A DNA stretch of 64,000 nucleotides, from contig NW_020653945.1 in NCBI RefSeq assembly GCF_003589595.1, positions 7,752,458 to 7,816,457 on the forward strand, in the 5' to 3' direction. Below are positions 25,061 through 37,870 of the stretch, one piece after another. Position numbers and translations under genes: made by a program. Origin of the DNA: Hyposmocoma kahamanoa. Its lineage: Eukaryota > Arthropoda > Insecta > Lepidoptera > Cosmopterigidae. Position 1 is the first letter of the stretch. Each line of letters begins with the position of its first letter. The notes under the pieces were generated by a model. That model did no database searches, was not told where the DNA came from, and saw nothing but the letters and a program-made list of their open reading frames with translations.

Positions 25061-27999
25061 CCACAGTGCGCACTTTACATAGAAAAGTGAGGAAATTTCT
25101 TTTAAGTGTTTTCATTACAGAGACAAACAAAATTAATAAATAAAACGTCTTGCTGCCAAAAACAAAACAAACCAGAGGATTAATTGCTCGTAATAAATGG
25201 GTCGATGACAATAAAAATCGATAAACTGCCAATATTCATATACATGTGGCATAAACGTTACGAGAGTGAAAGTAAGCCAATCGTTGCCTTCGTAATCGTT
25301 AAACTTGAAATCGATCTGAGAACCTGATAAATATACGTCGTTTACTTTTACTCTCAAGTTTCGAGTGCTAGGCTGAATAGAAAAGGTTAGATGCGCGAGC
25401 GCAACGAACTCAAGAGGGTTGTTCGGTGCACTTGTGTAATTATTTTAAGCCGCTAGACGGGAACGGGTAAACAGAGCGACGGGTTGGAATGCCGACCGCG
25501 AGCTAACACACGGTGCTAATGTCAACTAAGACATTATAAGGATACAACATACATATTCATTCCTGACCCGAGTGTTCAACATTTTCATCAAAATTAAAGT
25601 TAAAGGAAAAACACTAAAATTACATAACATGTTTACACGTTACATATTTTAGCGATCAAGCAAGAACTGATGGTGGCCGAATTCTACTAAATAATAAGAG
25701 AATAATGGATACGACGCAACTACGCAGAAAATATGGAAACATAATACCTAATTTATGTGCACACAGTTAGCATTTTTCTCGGCGATGAGTCAACGGAGAC
25801 ACAATAGACTAAAGCAGGTTATTGTACTTGCGACGACTAGAGAATACTATCTAGAAGACCAAGACGATGGTACAGATAGCACCTTTGCTTTGGCACCAAT
25901 GCAACACAAAACATACTGAATAGTATTCTATAACTGAATAATGTAAATTAGTCGCATAGGTCAATACATCTGCTCCAGGTGATTTTTAAATGAACCTAGT
26001 GCCCTTATAAAGAAGTTATTAGGCAAATACGATTAACACGAGACATATCTACGAAATATCGTATTTTGAGGTAAACAATGAAATGTGAATAAGGCAGTAA
26101 ACTAAAGAAGAGAATAGTGGAATAAACAGATAGCATCGACCTTGGAACCGCAGTGGTTAGACAAGTAGTACATCTTGTTTTACTAGTTCACGGACGCTTG
26201 GTATACTCGTAGTAGCGAATACACGTTTGTAGAGTAACACTAGTATCACGAACATCATAATGATGTGCAACAGAAAAGAAGTAATGAAATTAGGGATAAT
26301 GGATTTGAAGGAAAATTCCAGGGTGAATATTTCTGAATTTGTAGTGCTACCATTTCGGAAGTAATTTTGCGGTGAAAAGGAATGCGGAAACTGATTATTT
26401 CATAGGTATTAAGTGCGATACCGTCAGCAACTTGAAATCATTTCCTACGGTAAAGAAATCAAGTGTAAATGGTGATTTGTTAACAAAATAACCGCTTATG
26501 ATTACGACAGGTACCAATAATAACGCTACATTTGTATATTAGTTATCAATAATATCAGTATTGCGTAGGGGGCACTTGGGCGGTAGTGGGAGGTTGAACT
26601 TGGCATCGAATCTTGCGCAACTAGCTTAGACTAGCTCTTAGAGCCCTTCTAATGCATTAGCTTAGAATCACTTAAAGATAAAATGTTATCTCCAGTAAGA
26701 AAAGTTTGTTAGCAAAGTACTCTCACTTTCGAAACTATTATAATATAATAAAATTATAAGTTTGTGGTGTAAAAGGGTAAACAATGGCAAAATTAAAACA
26801 GAATTTGTTTACAATATTGACGACTGTTCAATATACACTAAACCGCCTGTAAAAACATGGGAAACAAGGTTGGATTGCATGCTGCCAACAAAATGTATCT
26901 AATATAATAAATACAGCGTCAATACTAAACTACAATGTAATTTGTTACGAAGAAAATGGAAATGTTTGTATGTTACGTACAAATAAATAAATTTTAATCA
27001 TACTGATATTATATTTAATCTTTATGATTTGCTTATCGGTTTTGCATTACAGAGGTAATCATTAATTGATTAATCTTATAATCGATAAGGACAAAGAAGT
27101 CGCAGATTCATTTGCGTATGGTCCATACAGTTCAGAGAACAAAGCGAAGCCAGTCAGCAGAACATACCGTGAACAATTAACAAAATTGCACTGCCCAAAA
27201 TCAATTACGTCCAATTGAGCAAAAAATCTAGGTAAAAGATTGCATACGGATCAATTGCCGAACCGAACGACTTATAAAACAGTGGATCAACCTAGCGGTC
27301 AATGGTGAGGAAAGCGCAAAAAGTGGAATAAATAACGAACTTTCGTTAGAAAAAGTGTGCCAATGAATGCGAAGAGTGCGTGTGCCGGCGCAGCCGTGGA
27401 AATGAAGCGAATAACTGCATGTGTAATTATAACGGCTAGTGAAACTGATTGATTGGCCTGGAGTATAGGGAAGAGTGAAATATGAAGTGTGTTGAAACGT
27501 AGACATCCTTTAGGTATTCGCAAGCACGTGATGACTGGCCCTGTCCATATTGTACACAAACAATCTCCTAGTATTGCATAGGCGAATAAAACTGTATTTA
27601 GCAACAGGTAGGTACAGCTATACAAACTATCATTTAGTTACAAGACACGCTATAGAAATAACGTAACATTCTTAAAATCTTCAACTAAAAATATTGATAC
27701 ATTGTTTAACTTTAGATATGACCCAGCCAATGAAGAAGGATTGTGAAAATGCTATTAAAGTAATAATTCAATGATAATAATCATAATGACGACATCACAA
27801 GGATGTAAATGAATGAAATAAATGTAGTCATTTCATGCAATAGAAACAAAGTTGCAGACAGTAACACATGTAGTGGGGTAAGAAGAGCAGTATGTCACCC
27901 AGCCGTAGTAACTACTCCATGGAGATTAAGCACGCACAAACCGACACGGATCTGTCGTATCTGTGTGTAGTTACAGTTTGTTTGGAAAAATGTAAAAGA

Positions 28000-28220
28000 A
28001 TAATAATAATAATAATAACGCACACACTCAACATAGCCCCGCACTAAGGAAACCCTGTGTCGCGGACGCCATGGACACACACATAGACAACCACAAATTC
28101 CACCCAAACTCACGAGAGAAATAAATGTAGACCATACAAATATTTCTCCCGGCCCGAGGAATCGAACCTGGGACTTCTGCGTGGCAGTGCGGCATGGTAA
28201 CCGTTCGGTCACGGAGGCAG
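28000..28220 (-). mobile_element. tRNA-derived SINE, copy S2 (near full length)
   Basis: Read on the minus strand: CTGCCTCCGTGACCGAACGG (A-box region), CCAGGTTCGATTCC (perfect B box, at 28158-28171), body, then GCGTTATTATTATT tail. A plain tRNA-headed SINE with a TTA-repeat 3' tail. The open frames across it only reflect the repeat. Confidence 0.8.
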
Positions 28221-29064
28221 TTAAAAATAAAATTATTATTAATATATACGATTTACTTCTAAAGATACCATAAAACAAATAGGGTAAACGTTTCTATAAA
28301 ATTTTACAGAGAGCGCTCTTGGAATGTTAATCTTCAAGAAAGGAGAATTCATCATTAATGCCACGTAAACATATTCACGTAAATATATTCATCAATACCA
28401 GCTGCAATCTATACGCAAAACCATGATGATGGTCTTATTTGAATCCAGGAAGCAAAGATTACGGAACTTAACTATAAAAATAAACTCATATTTCTAGATA
28501 CTGATTAAGAGAAGATTAATTCGTTTAATTAACTCTTCGAAGACATGTTAAGTGCCCAACCCGCATCGGGTTAACGTAGCTGGTTGAAGTCTGAAATATA
28601 GGTTGATACAGTAAATAATCTCTATAAGTACAGTCTTGAAATACATTATAAGACAACGAGTAGCTATGTACATCATATACAAACGCAAGCAATAATCTTG
28701 CATGCTAAGTGGAATGTGGATATAGGAGTCATGATTGTGTACCTCATATTATTGTGGTACCATTACATTATGTTTACCATAAGAGCGCCGTCATAATACC
28801 TGATGATAAGAACCGAGTTACATTACGTTCTAAAACTGTATACTATGTGTAATATATAACATGAGCTGATTCCTTAATATGTAATTTGCATATCTGCCTA
28901 TAACATAATATCGTTCGTTCGTTCGTCGAGGCAGTTTTTTTTTCTTCAGTAGTATTGCAACGCATAGCTGTACAGCTAGTAATAACTGAATGCTATCGTA
29001 TAAAAAAGTTTGTGTTTTTGACAAAGTTCTGCTGTCCTGATGTTTTTGTTAACATAGAAATAAC
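28221..29064. other. Gene-free stretch
   Basis: AT-rich with a short CGTT run at 28913-28925. Nothing else is seen. Confidence 0.4.
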
Positions 29065-29312
29065 ACTTTTTTTTATAACATCAAGTGACGGGACGAACTA
29101 GTTGTGCGCCTAGTGTCAAGTGACACTCCTGTCCGTAACAGTTGCAATGCCACTCAGAGCTTTAAATTGCAAACATCTGAGGGCACTGCCACTGCGCCTG
29201 ACGCCCTGAGACATGTTGACAAGTCCCATGTGGCTGTAATTTCACCAACACCCTTACCCTTCAAAATCGAAACACAGTAATGCTCACATCACTGCTTGGC
29301 GGTACTATAGGT
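29065..29312 (-). mobile_element. Family R copy D
   Basis: Begins with a T-run and TATAACATCAAGTGACGGGA and extends to CACTGCTTGGCGG. It matches the reverse complement of copy A. It lacks the outermost 5' portion, so it is mildly 5'-truncated, as is usual for retroposed copies. Confidence 0.6.
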
Positions 29313-29928
29313 ACTAAAACTATTTTTATTAAAAAAAACCTAACTAAGTTACAATTAAGAGATTTCCTGTATCTACTATGGTGTCGGATTTCCGTATACT
29401 ATACTATCCCAGTTAAAAAATACACACTGTATTCTGCTTTATATGATAATTTTACTCATTCCGGGCTAAATAATAATTAGCACTACATCGTTTTTGAAGT
29501 CGTCACTAACATTTGTAACAGGGGGCGAAAAGTTTATGCTCAATAAAACTTTTGCTTCACCAGAAATTGTTTCTTCACTGCAATTAATTAATGCACATAA
29601 ATATTTGTTTTACAACAATTTATTTTGACTTTTCATTTAAAGAAACAATAACTTCTATAAAATTTACCTGCCATACATCTTCACGTACAAAGAGAAATGG
29701 AGTATCATTGGTCATGTGTCCAGCCCAAGGTTTCAACGAATATTGCTTTACTTTTCCATTGTAGTAGTTATTAGTAATTACTAACTCGTATTTTATTTCT
29801 AAATCACTTTTACTAGTGTCTACCAAGAATGTTCGTTTTGTATAAAGAATGCATTGCAATTTTAGAGAATTATGACTCGTTTGAAAATTAAAAATCAAAT
29901 TAAAATTCGAAAAGTAATATATATTAGA

Positions 29929-30110
29929 GCTAACGTGGAAGGCATCGTTGGAAGAGGATGGCCACGAAAAACATTTTCAATTCAGTCTCAGATCAAAGTG
30001 AGAATGCTCTTAAAAGACTGGGGTACGTAATGCGAAGAATAAGGGTCTGTATGAAAAGATTGATGAATGTAAGTGAGGCAAGAGAGGTTTGTCACGATTA
30101 TACTAAGTGA
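29929..30110 (+). pseudogene. Fragment of a LINE ORF2 C-terminus
   Basis: The first frame (from 29929) gives ANVEGIVGRGWPRKTF, resembling the GRGRPRKTF-type motif common near the end of reverse transcriptase proteins of lepidopteran LINEs. It ends at a TAA near 30028. A second frame (30024-30110) continues with CMKRLMNVSEAREVC and a TGA stop. The fragment is therefore frameshifted, 5'-truncated and non-functional. Assigned from remembered family motifs; no search was possible. Confidence 0.45.
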
Positions 30111-30514
30111 CGAACGACAGTTTTTGCGCCTCTGTCGCTGAATCACAATCATGTTCGCAAAACACGATATTCGCAAGACATTACGTTCACAAATTATCAT
30201 TTTCGCAACCTACCCCAATGGGAATCACGGGCGTGAGTGTATAGCATAGTAAATTAAAATTTCACAGCTGATTTTATAAGCTACAAGAGAACATACTACA
30301 ACATAATTTGCAAGAATCACAACCTTAAACCCAAAACTAAAATGATAGTTTCGCCTTGTTGTAACAAAAACTTATCAGACAAAACATTGACATTATTATG
30401 TAGCAAGTACAACGTTCTATACATTTTCCGCATCCGTTCTAGTTTGGGTTGATTTAGATAACATCTAACAACCGTTTACCACGAATTCTATGATCTTTTA
30501 TACCAAAACCAAAT

Positions 30515-31095
30515 AGAACGTCTTGAAAGGGAATTATTGCCACCATACTTATTTCTGCCGCTAAGCAGTAATGTGAGCATTACTGTGTTCCGGTTTTGAA
30601 GGGTAAGGGTGCTGGTGGAATCACAGGCACATGGGACTTGTCAACTTATCCTCAGGGCAGGCGCAGTGACAGTGCCCTTCAGATCTTTGCGATTTAATGC
30701 TTTGGCACCGCAACTGTAATGGACAGCCCCATATCTTTCTACATTAGTTTTCATTATAGTGACCCTCCCTACTGACCCTTAGGGTATACGAGAAGGGCAC
30801 TATGACTTGCGTGAGCATGCCCGCTCAGGGACCATCTAAGTCAGGTCCTAACCCCAGATCAGCCAGTTTGCACGGATTGGTTTCATCCGGAACTCTGTAA
30901 GGCTAGTGCCTTAGGTGATCCGCCACGGGTGCACGTACAGCACCCTCCCTATTTTCCAGATAGGTACCTGAGCCGTAGGCATGCACACTTCCCATCGCGC
31001 TCTGCGCAACTAAAGTTGCAAACTGTCATGGACAGGCGTGTCGTTTACCACCAGGCGCACAACTTGTGCGCCCCGTTACTTGGTTTAATAAAAAA
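30515..31095 (+). mobile_element. Family R copy E, split by a GC-rich insert
   Basis: 30515-30726 matches the 5' and central blocks of copy A (TTTCTGCCGCTAAGCAGTAATG, ACATGGGACTTGTCAAC). 31022-31095 matches the 3' block (GGACAGGCGTGTCGTTTACC, GCGCACAACTTGTGCG) and ends with TTGGTTTAATAAAAAAA. The intervening about 295 bases belong to neither. Confidence 0.6.
30727..31021. other. GC-rich insert of unknown family within copy E
   Basis: About 295 bp with GC content well above its surroundings, bounded by ACTGTAATGGACAG and ACTGTCATGGACAG (14 bases, one mismatch), which looks like an aged target-site duplication or an internal duplication. It has no long open frame, A-tail or tRNA-type box that I can see. 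Confidence 0.4.
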
Positions 31096-32479
31096 AATTG
31101 TATTGATTTAACATTCGCGCCTATGAGAAATTCATATAAACCTCGTATTTCCGTAGACATAGCCCCACTTTAAACGATCTCAGGCGTAGTTCCTGTATTA
31201 ATATTTTTAAAATATACGTTTACTACTAATATTTTTAGTTTATTAGTGTAACTAAATTACTCTTTACACGTTTACATTATGAAAATAAACAAAGAACAAT
31301 GTCCACCACTGTTCTCATTCCCGTCATTTCGGTCAAGATAAAAGCTCCTAGAGCAACCCTAGTATGAGGCACGTTTGTGTGTCGGTGTTCGGTAAACAGT
31401 GTCAGCTATGCTGCAATTTGGACGGCAGCCAGGACCACGTTATACTGGCACATCGACACTTCGCTCCCGACCCCAATTATTAGTTTTTAAACAACAGAAA
31501 TATTATAAATTATGTTATCACTGGGCCTCATTAAATATAGTTAATAAGGGTTTAAGTACCTTAGATTTCATTTCTGACAACCATAAGGAAAATCATAGCA
31601 TACATTAAAACTTAAGTATCGTCTCAGTTTAGCAGACAAGTAGGAGAGCCAATGTAAGAGAAACATTAGGATTAATTCGTTCATTTTGAAAGTAATAGTT
31701 CACTTTCTTGGACAACTTTCAAAAATCCGAATAAAGACATTTATTACAAAAGTTCTTTTTTTTACTGCGGATGTGTTTTTTATGCTTATTCAGACAGCTA
31801 CAAATTTCAATATACAGCGAAATTTGTGAATTTTATTTACATAACAATTTGAATAAATTATATGTAATATTAATACATTTCTTTCAGAAGTGCATCCATA
31901 TTTGTTAGTAACAATAATATTATAAAGCTAGCGCCTGTTGTGTAGGTGTTGGTTATTATTCCAAAAAAACATATTTAGTGCTCATTTTTGCGATATCTAG
32001 ACAACCCATTTTTATACATATATATGGTTAATTAACGACAGTGTATCAAAATATTTCATTTTCGCCGGTTTTTATTTATTATTAATCATTGTTCAAGCAG
32101 CTTATAGCTCTCTTACAAGATTAACTATCCGGAAAGTTTGCTTAATAACCAAGGCATTGTACCAATCAATTCTTTATAAAGGATACAGAGATATAAACTC
32201 GACCAGTAGGTACATTTTGACCTGCAATAAAACTACGCCTGCGCTGAATGTATACGTTTTATGCTAAAATTGAGCCAAATTGCAAATATTGTAATTAGAA
32301 CAAGAACATGTGGCAAATATAAACTACAAACCACAGTTTTGTCTAAATACTGATTTATACTTACATAAATAGATGCGGACATCACATTTATGTAATTAAA
32401 CTTTAAACAACGAAAAAAAAACGACCAAAAGTTTGTAGAATATTTGAAATCGGTTAACGGAAAGTGGGTTAAATCCAAT
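31096..32479. other. Gene-free stretch
   Basis: AT-rich. Short frames only; no splice-bounded coding segment recognised. Confidence 0.4.
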
Positions 32480-32812
32480 AAATCGGATTCATCCCCTATT
32501 TTGCCACCCTTAGAGGTGGAATATTTTCTTCAAATTTGATTTTTTTTAATAAAAAATAAGTGCGCAAATGACCTCCATCTCACCTGATGTAAAGTGAAAA
32601 TGGGGTCGACGATGTAGTATGCACACCTACATAATGGCTATTTACCCTCGCCTTAAAAAGGTAAAAGGTAACAGTAAACTGGAACCACTACTGAGGTATC
32701 CCTTTTCCAACAAAAAAAATCATCGAATTCGGTTGACAAATGTCGGTGTAATCGCGTAACAAAAAAATGTACAGTCGAATTGACAATCCTTTTTTGAAGT
32801 CGGTAAAAAAAA
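32480..32812 (-). repeat. AACCGAC-ended repeat, diverged copy 4 with a replaced middle
   Basis: The left part (32490-32540, CACCCTTAGAGGTGGAATA.TTTCTTC) and the right part (32696-32812, TAATCGCGTAAC, GTCGAATTGA, TTTTTTGAAGTCGG) match the copies at 4.9, 39.5 and 48 kb in minus orientation. The middle (about 32545-32670, CATCTCACCTGATGTAAAG) belongs to another repeat. Either an insertion or a mosaic family member. Confidence 0.5.
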
Positions 32813-34205
32813 TATTCGTATTACACCACCGTCTTACTATTTTTTAGACTACCACAATGTTCACGGTCGTTAATATTTCAAGTAGCACGACAGTTTCAAA
32901 CGTGCCGTCATAAATACCAGTGTCACGCTATAACGTGAAAATACTAGAGTAAACTATGCTTTACTTGTCACTATAACAAAGAAATTTTTCCACCGTCAAC
33001 AAATAGAATGTTAAGATGTTAATCCACATAATGTATGCAAATTTTACCATTGTAGGTTAATGTTAACATGAAACCTGTACATTTACCAGATAATAATCTA
33101 AATTTAAAATCTTTAAAAAGGAACAACCCTATAAACGAAAAAATCTTATAATCCTCAGTACGCAACACATACGTTACTATCTGTAAAACATATAAACTGT
33201 CACAAGAAATTGCTATCATAAATCATCATCAACAATGTTATTGAGTACCACAATCAATAAGTGATGCGATGATAGGAAATTCGGTCGAATGAGAAACAAT
33301 TATTCATAAACTACTTTCATGTACGAGCATGTAATGTTAAAGATAATCTCGAATAACACTTACTAAGTTTTTTTTAAACCAACATTTAGCAAGCAATATG
33401 TCTTTTATTACTCTTACTAAACGGCAACAAAGCAAACAATTTATAGAAAACAATCAAATTCGTGACTATCCCTAAACGCTTTACGAAATTGGTAAAAACA
33501 CAGCACGACCTCTCGTTACAATGTTTCCTGGTTGCACAATCCTGTACCCTTAACTCTAAATAGCCACTAAACTACTGTACTCACTGTAAGAGTAATGTAA
33601 CCGCGTAAATGTTAAGATTTCACCACATCTATTCAAAATAATGAACGCTTGACACGTTAAGGGCATATTACGAATATTTTTACGGCTATTAAAACGCAAA
33701 TACAACTATGACTTGCACAATAATAATAAAAGCAATGTAGGCGCTTTTTATTGTACGATAAATAAAGTTTAAATCACCCACATTCTCGCTTAAAAATGTA
33801 TCGGTTGAAAGTGACGTAACAGTTATAGGTGAGTACCAATACCAGATAGATAGCCTGTTAATAATATTTTAATATATCTATATATATATCATGAGTTTCC
33901 AGAATACCAATGCAAAACAGTTACGCACAGAACCTAAAAAAAGTGTCAAATTGCATATTCAATTAAGAAAGAAGAAAGTATCTACATATAAGTATAGCAT
34001 ATATATTCATTAAATTTCAAGAACCCAATGCAGTTTAAGTACGGAAAAGAGTTGATGCCCCAGAGAGTACCGTGAACAAAGCACATGCGGAGTCAGTTAA
34101 CTGCATTCATTACATACAAGAATCGCATAGTGTCATATGATACGAGAATAGGGCAACCAAACCGTGAATGTACGCCAATTTCCGGCCGCCATAGCACCGG
34201 AACCC
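32813..34205. other. Gene-free stretch
   Basis: AT-rich with a short TA microsatellite near 33875. No exon seen. Confidence 0.4.
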
Positions 34206-34211
34206 GGGGGA

Positions 34212-34421
34212 ATGACCGCCAGTGGCGGAATAGCGGATTGGCCAGCGACAGTTCTGTTGACAGGCCAATGCGAAAAATGTCACCTACATCGACCTGAAAT
34301 GCCGTTAGGTGATATGCACTTGCAAAATCTGACACTAGAAAAGGTTGTTTGCTTATTGCAGAAATATAAGATGGTTGAGGACAACTTTGCGTCGCCGCTA
34401 CTTACACAAGCGCCTAAGTAA
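34212..34421 (+). CDS. Possible small ORF or exon remnant of 69 codons with a CxxC motif
   Basis: An open frame from ATG 34212-34214 to TAA at 34419-34421. The product begins MTASGGIADWPATVLL, contains GQCEKCH and ends with a helical-looking LTLEKVVCLLQKYKMVED segment. The frame stays open about 60 bases upstream of the ATG to a TAG. GC content and codon choice look more protein-like than the flanks. Against it: no family recognised, no clear splice or promoter signals, and only 69 codons. A 25-base T-run begins 79 bases downstream. It could be a fragment of a transposon gene or an uncharacterised small gene. Confidence 0.25.
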   Translation: MTASGGIADWPATVLLTGQCEKCHLHRPEMPLGDMHLQNLTLEKVVCLLQKYKMVEDNFASPLLTQAPK

Positions 34422-34499
34422 AATGTATGAAAAGCAGATTGTGACAATTATTATATTATTAATTCGATAGATAATAGTTTGACTATTATATACCTACAA

Positions 34500-34524
34500 T
34501 TTTTTTTTTTTTTTTTTTTTTTTT
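34500..34524. repeat. Poly-T tract (25 T)
   Basis: A homopolymer run. It could be the tail of a minus-strand retroposed insertion, but no recognised body adjoins it. Confidence 0.8.
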
Positions 34525-37500
34525 ATATTTAATTACATTTGATACTCGAAAAACTTTGTTATCGCCTGTTTCCATCTATGATGTCACCCAAAAATGAAAA
34601 CAATGCGAAAATTACACGACAATAACATCATTAATCCGTTCATGTCATAACAATTATGTACCATTTGAAATAAAACTTTTGTCGTAATTAGACACTTTGC
34701 TTGTAATTATAAGACACTATTATTTCCTCAATATTTACTTTCACATCCGTTTGTTAATTGTACCTCTAGAGTTTCTAAAAGAAAGATGAGAATTTTTGTA
34801 AATTTGTGTACACTGCGAAGATCACCTGACGCTGAGGTGGCGCTTGGGAATAACTACTCTTTAGTATTTATATATAAGGCTTCCTTGAGCATTGTCTGTA
34901 TCCAAGGTATTTATGTAACTAGGACAGGACTGGAGTGCATTAGCCTTTATCACGTTAACAGACCAATAAGAAGCAATTTCTTTGAAAGTTCCAGAAAAAA
35001 TGTCACTGTATTAGCTCCCTTCACACTCTTCCTAGGCATTGATTTAGTTTCTAAAAGTTTTTTCTCATAAGACAGTTCCAAAACTTACGAAAATAAACAT
35101 CGCGCTCATCTCTCTTATCATCAGATACTTGACTTGCACCCCGAACTTAACGAACGCTTTTACCATAATCAACTTGAGTTATGTTTATTGTGTGTGTAGT
35201 GTTCCAAAAATCCCTACATTATCACTGAACGCGTGTTCACACGGTACTATCGGCTTCAGGGGATCGGCTGAAAGATTACCGATAGGTAATCATCAGACAG
35301 TCATCTGTCGTATAGCTCAAAAGTGCGATTTATTTATAGACTGCAATACCGGTACGCTATGATGGCCGTTTTGACAGATTAGAATAGTGAGATCAAATCT
35401 TAATTCATTATCGTAAAAAATATAATTAAATGCGAGTCGCATCTATAAGTTTTTAGATTTATAACTAGTAATGCAAGAGGTAGCTGATTAAACAGTGTTA
35501 ATAAAACGAAAATAAAAATGTTTATTTAATATATCCTCAATTCAAAACTGCTTTGTTTTGCCAATGCAAAAGCTCAATAGCTTTGACGCGAGTTTGCCGG
35601 AGGTATAAGTTGTTATGGCCAGGGATCCTATAAGTGACGATCGTATTACATTTAATTTTTTTAAATTTCTAATTTCCAAAAAACAAGTGCCGAGTTGTGT
35701 AGTAACATTACACATTCCATAAATTTTATCGCACGTCACTATTACAACAATATACAACAATTGGCTCCTTCAACGTAGTTATATATTAAAATGAAACTTC
35801 CTGAGCAGACAAACGTCAAAACGGTAAAAAAAAATAGTAAAATTACTATTTTATTAAGTGTTTTCTTGATGTACCGTTTTACTAATGGGGCTGACATGTT
35901 CAATAACGATCAAAGCCTCGAAATAAATAAAGATTTAAACAAACTATTTATATCCGTAAATACAAAGGCAGACAACGAGTACTAACCTAAAGCGCTTGTA
36001 ACTAATGATAAAAATTCCACTGCAACCAGGATGCTTGTCAAATTCTCTTAGTATTTGCGGTGTGAAGCACGTGTACGGTTTGACTAATAATCGAAGCCCA
36101 TTGGCCTATTATGAATCGTTAACCAGCAAAACGCAAACAATTTTGTATTCCACTAACGTATACAAGATTGCTGCAACTCCATACGCATGTTGATTTGAGT
36201 CACATTCGTCAAAGCGATTCTTCTTATATGTAATGGAAATAGAATCGTCGGCGACTCATTAAGCACTTACTTATGAACAGGCTTATCGTAAGTGAAACAT
36301 TAGTCTCTACATCAGTAACAAAATTCCCACATTTCTTAGCACTATTTCGATGACGTACTTAGAACTTCAAACAAACACGTCATTGTTAACGAAAAAAACA
36401 AAAGAGGGTAAGCAGGTCCTATTGTTGTAAGAGGGAGAGTAGTGAACAGGACCACAAAGGCATGGCAGGTAGCGGGATGCGGGCTGCAAGATGTTCTCCC
36501 GCGACATGTGCGACCCTGATTTTGGAACGCACCCGTCGCGACAGATGCTTCCCTGATTCTTTTTTTTTGTAGTTGGAATTTGATATCAAAGAATTTGCGA
36601 TTTATTTACTCGGTCACTCAGAAAATATTTGCTTACAAGAAATCGTAAGCGTGCCGTAGCTATATTTGTATTCACGACAAAACGTTAGGTAAGTTATTAT
36701 AAACGGTCGTTTCCTAAGGCTTTAAAATCGCATCTGCCTTGATTGTGCCTGTCATTGGAGTAGATCATTTAAGATGAAGATTATTGTTAGCTCAATAATA
36801 AAATCGTTCGTGTGGATCTAAAACGCTTTTCATCAATGGCTAGTCAACCGCGAAGTGTCGGCCTCTCTGTCACGCCGTACAACTCTAGATTGGTTAACAT
36901 TTAAAAAGTGTTTCTCTATAATATTTGAAGGTCCTTCGATACTTCCTTTCGGAATTGCTTATTGCAATCATATTACTGCATTCGCAATTTGATTTACTGT
37001 TTCTTTACGGTACTCATTACACGAATACCAAAGAAAAATTATTCGAATTAACCAACATTTAAACTCACTCCAACGATTGCAAGGAATTCGCTGAAAATGG
37101 TTAACCATAGCGGATAGAGCAATTGCGGTACTCAAAGATATTCCAACACGTTGTTAACATCAGCTAATTGAAATCATAATTAAAAATGTAAGTCTCAGTT
37201 ATTTGCAATTAGCTGTAGTGCTACCGTAGCATCAGCTTTGTCTATGTAAATACACGCTTAATGTCAAAGTTGTTGAACGGTGTCCGTTGGTGTAGAGAAA
37301 CACACAGGGCGGCTATATTTAGGCTCCTTCTGCACGGAGCCACAGACGCAGTGATCCGAGGATACGGTGATCAATATACCGGCTAATTAATACAACATGC
37401 CACGCTGCCTCTCGAAACAGTGCTAGCGTAAATTTAGGTAACCTTATAAACCGGACATTTAAAAGGGGAAAAAATTATAAAAGATTTGAGAAAATATACA

Positions 37501-37640
37501 CCAAGCTATAAAGTAACTTTGATTAAAACCAAAAATCTTACAAGTAACACACACTAACACGAGTTTATGTCAGTTGCAACAGGCAGAATGGTTGAATTAA
37601 ACAAATCACACATTAAAAAGATGCACAGAACAATGTGATG
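34525..37640. other. Gene-free stretch
   Basis: AT-rich. A 94-codon plus frame at 34786-35070 has an ATG but no recognised motif. A small palindrome (GATTACCGATAGGTAATC) lies at 35272-35289. A GC-rich patch at 36440-36550 has no feature I can name. Confidence 0.4.
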
Positions 37641-37649
37641 TTTAGTGTT

Positions 37650-37870
37650 CAAAGTTCTTGCGCATTGTAGGCGCGTGACGATCGGGGCGACACTGATAAA
37701 TTTTTTATCGCATCGCGTGGAAAGAACCAAACCGCACGAGGAGCGCGCGTCGGCGACCGCGAGAAACTGTTTACTCTGTTTACCAAGCCCAACACAACCG
37801 GTGCACCCACCACGAAGGGTGAGTGAGCCACAGCAAAAAACGCTTAGCGCCCGAGTACGATAAGCATTAT
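37650..37870. promoter_or_regulatory. GC-rich patch with a strong plus-strand donor-like site; possible untranslated exon
   Basis: A CpG-rich island (GAGGAGCGCGCGTCGGCGAC) ending near ACGAAGG|GTGAGTGAG, a good donor on the plus strand. No ATG-initiated frame of note feeds it on the plus strand. On the minus strand TATCAGTGTCGCC offers an initiator-like TCAGT. Strand and role unresolved. Confidence 0.25.

Larger units (their letters stand above)
23987..27999. other. Gene-free stretch
   Basis: AT-rich with a 19-bp-period tandem duplication at 24426-24461 and a GC-rich patch at 24920-25060. The open frames at 27.2-27.6 kb on the minus strand overlap each other and lack coding character. Confidence 0.4.
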
